The notes under the pieces are model-generated. The model was not told where the DNA came from, did not search any database, and was given only the letters and a program-made list of their open reading frames with translations. DNA of 23,780 bases from an uncultured Lachnospiraceae bacterium (GTDB lineage: Bacteria > Bacillota > Clostridia > Lachnospirales > Lachnospiraceae), in the NCBI GenBank assembly GCA_910586955.1, contig CAJUMM010000042.1:1-23780 (forward strand), read 5' to 3'. This document shows positions 1 to 5,286 of the stretch, piece after piece. The position numbers were made by a program, and so were the translations under genes. Every line of letters begins with the position of its first letter. Position 1 is the first letter of the stretch.

Positions 1-28
1 CTGCTGCGTTTGAATGGAGCGAGAGCGC

Positions 29-103
29 GTTCCGGATGGGATAAGGTTTCTTAACCGCGTCCGCCCTCAACCACAACTTCCAGTTTGCAGGAATGTTAAA
101 TTA
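29..103 (+). repeat. Dispersed repeat, short form (copy A)
   Basis: Two blocks match, in reverse complement, the last 148 bases of the window. Block 1 (29-64) begins GTTCCGGATGGGAT and ends GCGTCCGC; it agrees with 23780-23745 at 30 of 36 positions by hand alignment. Block 2 (75-103) contains TTCCAGTTT and ends GTTAAATTA, matching 23661-23633. The long hairpin that separates the blocks in the other copy is missing here, leaving only about ten bases. I see no gene in 1-172. Bases 127-143 also form a small perfect hairpin (CGGAAAA-CAC-TTTTCCG) of unknown role just before the tRNA promoter. Confidence 0.6.
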
Positions 104-172
104 TTGCAGATTATAAGATTTGTACACGGAAAACACTTTTCCGAAAAGGTAGAATTTTTTTCAAAAAAGGTG

Positions 173-201
173 TTGACAAACAGCTCCTTTTATTGTATTA
201 T
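173..201 (+). promoter_or_regulatory. Strong sigma-A promoter of the tRNA-Gly gene
   Basis: A perfect -35 box TTGACA (173-178) is followed by a 17-base spacer and the -10 box TATTAT (196-201). Transcription would begin near 208, about 26 bases before the mature tRNA. The near-consensus boxes fit the high expression expected of a tRNA gene. Confidence 0.88.
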
Positions 202-233
202 CAATCATGTCGCTGGTAACAATCAGCGGATAT

Positions 234-305
234 GCACGAGTGGCTCAGTGGTGGAGTATCGCCTTGCCAAGGCGAGGGTCGCGGGTTCGAATCCCGTCTC
301 GTGCT
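234..305 (+). tRNA. tRNA-Gly (anticodon GCC)
   Basis: The cloverleaf can be drawn by eye. The acceptor stem is GCACGAG (234-240) with CTCGTGC (298-304). The D stem GCTC (243-246) pairs with GAGT (254-257), one pair being G-U. The anticodon stem TCGCC/GGCGA encloses TTGCCAA, giving anticodon GCC at 266-268, which reads GGC and GGU glycine codons. The T arm is GCGGG-TTCGAAT-CCCGT (281-297), and the discriminator base is T305. The 3' CCA is not encoded (CTT follows), so it must be added after transcription. The gene stands alone, with its own promoter and terminator. Confidence 0.97.
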
Positions 306-312
306 CTTTGGA

Positions 313-339
313 AACAGTCGGATTTGTCCGGCTGTTTTT
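313..339 (+). terminator. Intrinsic terminator of the tRNA-Gly gene
   Basis: A ten-base stem AACAGTCGGA (313-322) pairs with TCCGGCTGTT (327-336), with one G-U pair and a TTTG loop. It runs into a T tract at 335-339. Confidence 0.85.
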
Positions 340-345
340 CTGCGT

Positions 346-388
346 TCCAAAAAGAAAAGCATATCAGATTATAATCTCCATTATGCTT
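346..388 (-). terminator. Intrinsic terminator of the SecB-like operon
   Basis: Read on the minus strand, AAGCATA (388-382) pairs with TATGCTT (363-357). An inner AGATTA/ATCT pairing and a T-rich tail (TTTTCTTTTT) follow. It lies about 20 bases after the stop codon of the SecB-like gene and faces the tRNA terminator, so the two units converge without reading into each other. Confidence 0.75.
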
Positions 389-406
389 TCCAAGTTCATC
401 CGGCAA

Positions 407-811
407 TTAATCCTGCTCCAATAACTTTCCTACATTAAAAGGCGGTAATACCACACAATCCACTTCCGGCTGCGCTGTCAAAAGAGAGACTTCGCTTCGC
501 AGATACGGCATCATAATCGCCACTGCATTCTTATTAATCAAAGTACTCTTCCTCTCCTCCGGCAAAGCCTCAGAACTATCAAAAGAAAAATATCCGGTAG
601 CTGCAATCTCCATCGTATATTCCTGTTCCTTGTCTCCTTTCAGTACAAGATGAACCCGGTACACATTCTCATCGGATTTTTTATCAATCGTTACTCCAAT
701 TTTAAATGTGACATCCTGATTACCTTTAAAACCCTTTCTTTGAAACTCTATTTTATCAAAAAGCAGTTTCTCCAAAGTCAAAATACTCCTGATATCCTTT
801 TCTTTTTCCAT
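407..811 (-). CDS. SecB-like chaperone
   Basis: This 134-aa protein resembles SecB, the cytosolic export chaperone that holds preproteins unfolded for SecA. The recognisable parts are a YRVHLVL/YTMEIAATGYFSF beta-sheet core (about residues 50-80) and the C-terminal stretch with MMPYLRSEVSLL followed by LPPFNVGKLL (about 98-131). In E. coli SecB the same positions read LFPYARECITS and LAPVNFDALF. Clostridia normally lack classical SecB. Solitary SecB-like proteins in such genomes are known in some cases as chaperones of toxin-antitoxin-chaperone modules, for example Mycobacterium tuberculosis Rv1957. The gene is the last of three, 11 bases after its partner, with a good GAGGAGG site before ATG. 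A TAC role is inferred from gene order; a free-standing folding or export role is the alternative. Confidence 0.82.
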   Translation of the reverse strand: MEKEKDIRSILTLEKLLFDKIEFQRKGFKGNQDVTFKIGVTIDKKSDENVYRVHLVLKGDKEQEYTMEIAATGYFSFDSSEALPEERKSTLINKNAVAIMMPYLRSEVSLLTAQPEVDCVVLPPFNVGKLLEQD

Positions 812-822
812 CTCGCACCTCC

Positions 823-1515
823 TCAGGCTGCATCTGTTAAATCCTCAATGACAGCCTTTTCACAGATCTTTTCAAGATTTTCAAATTTCTGTATTGTATG
901 CTCTCCAGATCCTTCATAGATTCCCACGAAACTACCCTGCTTCCGCGATTTTGCTTGTACGGAACTCACAAAATTGCTAAACATGGTAACATACTCTTCA
1001 AATACCGTATCCGGAATCTCAAGTTCCAGCAGATTCGCAGCAAGCCAGTTATACTCCGTATCCTCAGGGACACTGCGCCCAGACTTCCAAAAGCTCTCCC
1101 ATGTATCACTGCCCAGTCTTCTTTTCTCTATTTTCTGCACATAGGTTTCCGTCTCCTGATCCGCCACCTGATAATATGCCCCTTCGTAGGGCAAATCCTC
1201 CACTGGCATCTCCGGCATTTCCTTCCTTATTACTTCATCTTCTTCGACATCTTCTCCGGCAGCAACCGCCCAAAATCCATCTTCTCTCATCAACGCTTCC
1301 CGCATGGAAAGTCTCCCTTGAAGCATATCAGATAAATTTTTCAAACTTATTTCAACTACAATATATAATTCTTGATCCAGATCTCTACGCAGGACAAGAT
1401 ACTCCTTCTCACCATTGCTGCAGACATAGAAAATGGGTACATTTTCATAGTCAACCAAAATCTGTTCCATATATAAATTTTCGCCTTCAATAATGAAGCA
1501 CAATTCTTTATTCAT
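823..1515 (-). CDS. Probable DUF6575-like protein, middle gene of SecB-like operon
   Basis: A 230-aa acidic, soluble protein without a signal peptide or membrane segment. The N-terminal 75 residues (IFYVCSNGEKEYLVLRRD, then ISLKNLSDMLQGRLSMREAL) resemble the domain called DUF6575, whose function is unknown; I make this match from memory and with moderate confidence. An acidic linker (EDVEEDEVIRKEMPEMPVED) leads to a C-terminal part of about 110 residues (from YQVADQETET) that I do not recognise. An AGAGGT site precedes ATG. The gap to the upstream 153-aa gene is 12 bases and to the SecB-like gene 11 bases, so the three are surely cotranscribed. If the operon is a TAC module, this protein holds the antitoxin position and could be the client of the SecB-like chaperone. 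That is inference. Confidence 0.7.
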   Translation of the reverse strand: MNKELCFIIEGENLYMEQILVDYENVPIFYVCSNGEKEYLVLRRDLDQELYIVVEISLKNLSDMLQGRLSMREALMREDGFWAVAAGEDVEEDEVIRKEMPEMPVEDLPYEGAYYQVADQETETYVQKIEKRRLGSDTWESFWKSGRSVPEDTEYNWLAANLLELEIPDTVFEEYVTMFSNFVSSVQAKSRKQGSFVGIYEGSGEHTIQKFENLEKICEKAVIEDLTDAA

Positions 1516-1527
1516 CTTCTTTACCTC

Positions 1528-1989
1528 TTACTGAACATGAAATCCGCTCAAATCCGCATCTGAATAAAGCCACCAGCAAATATGTTCCGTCTTCTCATTT
1601 GTATTCTGGGGTCCACCCTCCTGTACGACAAACCCCTCAGCCATCTTTTTATGAGGATTTGGAAACCTCATTTTATTTTCCACGATTTCTCTTCTTCGAA
1701 ACAGGGATACTCCATAGTATGCCGGATCTGTCGTATCAATTCGCTGCCCTCTTGTTTTCTTTTTCCCCTGTTCTGCGTAAGATCTGAAATCTCTTCTGTC
1801 TACCTCCCTGCAGTCCTCCGGTTCACGCTCGATGCAGCGAAATGCTCTCTCCGGTGAAAAACAATATTTCGTTTCAGGCGGAAATGCAATCTCTCCATTC
1901 TTCAGTTTTTCTCTAAGTATTGCCGGAAACTTCAAATAAATTTCTGAGCTATTCTTTACACTTTGAAATTTTTTATCCGCCGTATACAC
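1528..1989 (-). CDS. Unrecognised 153-aa protein, first gene of SecB-like operon
   Basis: I do not recognise this protein. It is soluble, basic in the middle (DRRDFRSYAEQGKKKTRGQR, about residues 64-83) and ends in a distinctive aromatic segment with a CWWLYSDADLSGF core. There is no signal peptide or membrane segment. The start is probably GTG at 1989: no ATG lies nearby, an AGGG element sits 7 bases upstream, and an extended -10 box lies only about 30 bases away. It is the promoter-proximal gene of a three-gene operon ending in a SecB-like chaperone. In toxin-antitoxin-chaperone modules such as HigBA-SecB this slot is held by the toxin. No RelE/HigB motif is visible, so a toxin role is only positional inference. 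Its codon use is AT-richer than in the neighbouring housekeeping genes. Confidence 0.7.
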   Translation of the reverse strand: MYTADKKFQSVKNSSEIYLKFPAILREKLKNGEIAFPPETKYCFSPERAFRCIEREPEDCREVDRRDFRSYAEQGKKKTRGQRIDTTDPAYYGVSLFRRREIVENKMRFPNPHKKMAEGFVVQEGGPQNTNEKTEHICWWLYSDADLSGFHVQ

Positions 1990-2018
1990 CTATACACCCT
2001 ATCGCCCTTCTTTTTTTT

Positions 2019-2040
2019 ATTATACCATATCTTGTCAAGA
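2019..2040 (-). promoter_or_regulatory. Promoter of SecB-like operon with palindrome TCTTGACAAGA
   Basis: On the minus strand an extended -10 element TGGTATAAT (TATAAT at 2024-2019) lies about 30 bases before the GTG start. No good -35 box is present at the right distance. Immediately upstream is an 11-base palindrome, TCTTG-A-CAAGA (2040-2030), inside the spacer, which could be an operator. It also contains the -35 candidate of the divergent promoter. Confidence 0.55.
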
Positions 2041-2060
2041 CCCGCTTTTATAAAAATACT
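2032..2060 (+). promoter_or_regulatory. Possible divergent promoter for the small ORF and rubrerythrin
   Basis: TTGTCA (2032-2037), a 17-base spacer and AATACT (2055-2060) form a plausible sigma-A promoter pointing toward the genes at 2143 and 2383. The -10 matches consensus at four of six positions. Its -35 box lies within the palindrome before the divergent operon. Confidence 0.4.
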
Positions 2061-2142
2061 TCTTTCTGTCTCCTCTTTCCCACATTTTATTGATAAACTC
2101 CCCTCTTTTGGCACATACTACCTTCCAAAGGAGGAATCAGCC

Positions 2143-2364
2143 ATGAATCACACAGCCCAAAAAGAATCTGCCCTGGAACTGCCGCCCTCCTGCCGGGCGG
2201 CGGCAGACCGGATGGAGGCAGCACTCCGGGAGGAAGACAATGCTTCCTACGGTACCGCCCACTTAAACAAAACTGCCTACTCTCTGCTTCAGGAGGCAGA
2301 AAAAGCCCTCAGCCGGGAACTTGGCCGGGATATTCTGCTGGCAGCCTACCAGAAAAACGAATAG
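2143..2364 (+). CDS. Small unknown protein preceding rubrerythrin
   Basis: A 73-aa protein of unknown function. The start is fixed by a strong AAAGGAGG site eight bases before ATG at 2143, although the frame is open further upstream. The sequence is mostly alpha-helical in character and rich in Ala, Glu and Leu, with a DRMEAALREED segment and the C-terminal half KTAYSLLQEAEKALSRELG. It has no cysteines beyond one in the N-terminal region (SCRAAADRM), no signal peptide and no membrane segment. It ends 18 bases before the rubrerythrin start, so the two are translated from one message. A role with the rubrerythrin in oxidative or iron stress is inferred from this coupling only. Confidence 0.75.
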   Translation: MNHTAQKESALELPPSCRAAADRMEAALREEDNASYGTAHLNKTAYSLLQEAEKALSRELGRDILLAAYQKNE

Positions 2365-2382
2365 AAAGGAGGCATACGAACT

Positions 2383-2979
2383 ATGCCTGTAGATTTCAAA
2401 AACAGCGAAACAAGAGAAAACCTTATGCGCGCCTTTGCCGGGGAAAGCCAAGCCCGGAACCGCTACACCTTTGCAGCGGAGGAAGCCCGCAAGCAGAAAC
2501 TGCCTGTCATTGAACAATTATTTACATTTACAGCCAATCAGGAAAAAGAACACGCCCAGATCTTCTACAATCACTTAAACGCCCTTTCGGGAACCACCAT
2601 CCACATCGACGGAGGCTATCCCGTAGATCTCTACCCGGACGTAAGCAAGCTTCTCCGCACTGCCCAACACAATGAGTATGAGGAACACGATCCCATTTAC
2701 AAAGCCTTTGGCGACAAAGCAACGGAAGAAGGTTTCCCGGCGGTGGCCTCTTCCTTCTACGGAATTGCAGCCATTGAAAAAACCCACGGCGACCGCTTCG
2801 GCTGTTTCGCAGAATTGATGGAAAATAACGCCTTGTTCTCTGCCGGAGGCCAGGAAGCCTGGCTGTGCCTGAACTGCGGCCATATCCACACCGGCCCTCT
2901 GGCGCCTTCTGTCTGTCCCATCTGCCATGAGGAACAAGGGTACTTTATCCGCCTTTCCATGATTCCCCTGTCCCTGTAA
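2383..2979 (+). CDS. Rubrerythrin family protein
   Basis: This 198-aa protein is a cytoplasmic diiron peroxide-scavenging protein typical of anaerobes. The four-helix ferritin-like domain (about residues 5-145) shows the iron ligands in order: Glu21 (GESQARNRY), Glu54 with His57 (EKEH), Glu98 (NEYEEHD) and Glu132 with His135 (EKTH). A C-terminal rubredoxin-like knuckle carries CxxC at 162/165 and 178/181. Rubrerythrins reduce hydrogen peroxide to water using electrons from rubredoxin or NADH-dependent partners. An AAAGGAGG site lies 11 bases before ATG. It follows a small unknown gene, probably on one transcript. No PerR-like operator was recognised. Confidence 0.95.
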   Translation: MPVDFKNSETRENLMRAFAGESQARNRYTFAAEEARKQKLPVIEQLFTFTANQEKEHAQIFYNHLNALSGTTIHIDGGYPVDLYPDVSKLLRTAQHNEYEEHDPIYKAFGDKATEEGFPAVASSFYGIAAIEKTHGDRFGCFAELMENNALFSAGGQEAWLCLNCGHIHTGPLAPSVCPICHEEQGYFIRLSMIPLSL

Positions 2980-2996
2980 CGGGGACTTGAAAAGCG

Positions 2997-3173
2997 GCGG
3001 AAATCCTCTTATAATAAGATTAAAATCCGCAGGCATCGGAAGAATGGCTGCGGAACTTATAATCAGCAGATTCCCGGAAAGCGGCGGAAGGGGTTCCGTA
3101 CTCACAGAGTTCGGAAACACTTCCAGGGAAAGGCCCTTGCAGGGAATCTGCGGAATTTATAATAGGAGGATTC
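2997..3173 (+). repeat. Leader with repeated GCGGAA-TTATAAT units before the LUD gene
   Basis: The 199-base gap between the rubrerythrin and LUD genes holds three copies of a GCGGAA...TTATAAT unit: 2997-3015 (looser), 3049-3073 and 3149-3173. The last two are 25 bases long, exactly 100 bases apart and agree at 20 of 25 positions. Each carries a perfect -10-like TATAAT; the third overlaps the ribosome binding site. Between them 3098-3135 can fold, with GGAAG/CTTCC outside and TTCCG/CGGAA inside. The gap could be a local duplication of a promoter region or a structured leader. Confidence 0.55.
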
Positions 3174-3178
3174 TGCTT

Positions 3179-3814
3179 ATGACACCCCAAAAACAATACT
3201 ACGAAAACGCAGCCAGAACCATCATTGCCGCCCTGGAAAAGCGCCAGATGGAGGGCTTCTACTGCCAGGACAGCGCCTCCGCCGTAAAAAAGGTCCTGGA
3301 ACTGGTTCCTGAGGGATCCGCCGTCACCTGGGGCGGAACCATGACCATGGAGGAGGCCGGGGTTATGGATGCCCTGAAGGCAGGAAATTTCCGGCTTATT
3401 GACCGTTTGTCTGCCAAAACTCCCCAGGAGAAAAAAGAACTCTACGCCCAAGCCGTCTGCGCCGACTATTTCTTTATGAGCACCAACGCCATCACCCTGG
3501 AAGGCGAACTTGTGAATGTAGACGGCGCCGGCAACCGGGTGGCCTGCCTGTGCAGCGGGCCGGACAATGTTATCGTCCTGGCCGGTATGAACAAAGTAGT
3601 CTCCACCGCAGAAGAGGGGCATAGCCGGGCCAGAAATATCGCTGCGCCGAAGAATACCGTCCGCCTGAATAAAAACACCCCCTGCTTCACTAAGGGGAAA
3701 TGCTTTAACTGCCTCTCCCCGGAGTGCATCTGCAGCCAGATCGTAGTGACCCGGAGATCCCATATTCCCGGAAGAATCAAGGTGATCCTCATTGGAGAAG
3801 AGCTGGGCTATTGA
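3179..3814 (+). CDS. LUD domain protein (LutC/YkgG-like)
   Basis: A 211-aa protein of the LUD family (formerly DUF162), related to LutC and the LUD part of LutB in lactate oxidation. Family landmarks are WGGTMTMEE (51-59), STNAIT (101-106) and NVDGAGNR (113-120), followed by AGMNKVV. A cysteine cluster near the C-terminus (Cys169, 175, 178, 183, 185) is common in the stand-alone clostridial form and may bind metal. No lutA or lutB neighbour is present, so a role in lactate use is not supported here and the substrate is unknown. I chose ATG 3179 because AGGAGG lies directly upstream; the frame stays open back to 2987, but that stretch is repeat-bearing leader. Confidence 0.9.
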   Translation: MTPQKQYYENAARTIIAALEKRQMEGFYCQDSASAVKKVLELVPEGSAVTWGGTMTMEEAGVMDALKAGNFRLIDRLSAKTPQEKKELYAQAVCADYFFMSTNAITLEGELVNVDGAGNRVACLCSGPDNVIVLAGMNKVVSTAEEGHSRARNIAAPKNTVRLNKNTPCFTKGKCFNCLSPECICSQIVVTRRSHIPGRIKVILIGEELGY

Positions 3815-3837
3815 TTGGTTTACATAAAATTCTATAT

Positions 3838-3895
3838 TAAAAACGGCATCTCCCGCCTCTGTAAAACAGAGCCGGAAATGCCGTTTCTCTTTCTT
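3838..3895. terminator. Bidirectional terminator between the LUD and ABC permease genes
   Basis: AAACGGCAT (3841-3849) pairs with ATGCCGTTT (3878-3886), and inside it CTCTGT pairs with ACAGAG. A T-rich tail follows on the plus strand and an A-rich run precedes it, giving a T-rich tail on the minus strand. It sits between two converging genes and can serve both. Confidence 0.85.
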
Positions 3896-5283
3896 TACTC
3901 GTTCCGGATAGCCGCCAGCGGGCTCAGCCGCATGGCCCGCAGAGCAGGAAACAGCCCTGCCAGCATACCGATTATCACTGCAAAAATCATGGCTACTGCA
4001 GACAGATAAAGCGGAATGTAGGAAATTCCCGCATAGTAAGTCTCCTTCGCCACAAAATTGATAATTGACGAGATCCCGTAACTTAACCCCAGTCCCACGG
4101 CGCCGCCGATAAGACCGATAAACCCTGCTTCCGCCAGAAACATATTCCGGATAGCAGACATATCACAGCCCAGCACCTTGATCACGCCGATTTCCTTGGT
4201 CCGCTCATAAATGGACATCATCATGGTATTGGCAATACCGATGGCCGCTACGAAAAGGGAGACCGCACCGATGCCCCCCAGAGCTGCCTGGATGGACCGG
4301 GACTGCTCCTGGGTCTGCTCCATCCACTCCGCATTGCTCTCTGCCTGATATCCCATGGCCCGGATGGATTCCTGCACTTCCTCCATATGGTTGATATCAT
4401 CCACACGGATGTACGCCCGATCGTAATAGATCTCCTTGTAGGGCTTGCCTGCCTTGTTGGTAGGCTGGCCGGGAATCCGTTTTCCTTTAAACACCTTCCG
4501 AAGCTGCGCTTTCAAAGCCTCCACGTCACAGAGAGCCGTATAGGAATATTCACTCCAATCGTCCGGCTCTCCGGCCATCACTCCGCAGGCAGGTACAATA
4601 TACTTCTTAGGCGCCGGCAGGGGATTGCCGTTCTCGTCCGTTCCCCCGCCCCAGTAGGAATCCATATCAAAGATAATAAACATGGGATCGTTCATCAAAT
4701 CCACGTCCGCAAACTGGGGATTTTCCGGATCCGGAGACTCCCAGTAAGGATTCTGCCCGGTCTTGGCATTGTAAAAATCCCGGATTAGGGTATTTCCATA
4801 AAAAAGCTGTAATTCCTCTCCTTCCGGAGGAAGGGTTCCCTCTCCCACCTCCAGGTTCATCTTATGCAGGGCCTCCTGGCTCATTCCCTGGATATTAAAG
4901 GTATTTTCCCAGACCCCCTGTTTCGCCGCCACATAGATAGACAGTACGGGGGATGCCAGTTCTACATGCTCCATCTGGGAGAAAGTTTCAATAGCCGCAT
5001 CATCAATGCGGACCGGTTCCTGCTGCTCACTGTCGGAATCAACAGAAACCGCAACCCCATATCCACCATAGTACTCGCCGTCATTCCCGTATACGTTAAT
5101 GGTGGTAATCCCCCCATACTCCTCAATCTGTTCCATCATGGAACGGTTCAGCCCCAGGCCTAAGGAAATCATAACCACAATGGAGGCCGTTCCTATGACC
5201 ACACCCAGAATCGTGAGAATGGTACGGAGCTTCCGGCGCCAAAGACTGCTGAGGCTCATTTTGAGCAAATCAACAACACTCAT
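3895..5283 (-). CDS. MacB/FtsX-type ABC transporter permease
   Basis: A 462-aa membrane protein with the MacB layout. One N-terminal transmembrane helix (about 20-42) follows LRRKLRT-like basic residues. A large extracytoplasmic domain (about 45-335) comes next, then three C-terminal helices with the FtsX hallmark ERTKEIGVIKVLGC. It ends in the usual LSPLAAIRNE tail. MacB-type permeases do not pump through a channel; they couple ATP hydrolysis in the cytoplasm to motion of the outer domain, acting in export, sensing or envelope control. The gene starts three bases after the stop of the CARDB-like gene, with GAGGAG inside that gene's end, so translation is coupled. With only one permease gene a homodimer is likely. 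The substrate is unknown. Confidence 0.93.
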   Translation of the reverse strand: MSVVDLLKMSLSSLWRRKLRTILTILGVVIGTASIVVMISLGLGLNRSMMEQIEEYGGITTINVYGNDGEYYGGYGVAVSVDSDSEQQEPVRIDDAAIETFSQMEHVELASPVLSIYVAAKQGVWENTFNIQGMSQEALHKMNLEVGEGTLPPEGEELQLFYGNTLIRDFYNAKTGQNPYWESPDPENPQFADVDLMNDPMFIIFDMDSYWGGGTDENGNPLPAPKKYIVPACGVMAGEPDDWSEYSYTALCDVEALKAQLRKVFKGKRIPGQPTNKAGKPYKEIYYDRAYIRVDDINHMEEVQESIRAMGYQAESNAEWMEQTQEQSRSIQAALGGIGAVSLFVAAIGIANTMMMSIYERTKEIGVIKVLGCDMSAIRNMFLAEAGFIGLIGGAVGLGLSYGISSIINFVAKETYYAGISYIPLYLSAVAMIFAVIIGMLAGLFPALRAMRLSPLAAIRNE

Positions 5284-5286
5284 GTG

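Noticed and set aside
14..424. Open frame of 136 codons covering the tRNA gene
   Set aside because: It runs through the repeat, the tRNA promoter, the tRNA and its terminator, and has no ribosome binding site.
2090..2120. Sporulation sigma-G-like promoter (CATACTA) before the small ORF
   Set aside because: The -10 fits CATnnTA but the -35 region matches poorly; a single short match is not enough evidence.
2987..3178. N-terminal extension of the LUD protein
   Set aside because: The added residues resemble no LUD protein and cover the repeated leader; AGGAGG marks the start at 3179.
3020..3763. Long minus-strand frames opposite the rubrerythrin and LUD genes, and similar frames opposite aspS, hemZ and recJ
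   Set aside because: They mirror GC-rich coding sequence on the other strand, lack ribosome binding sites and show no family features.
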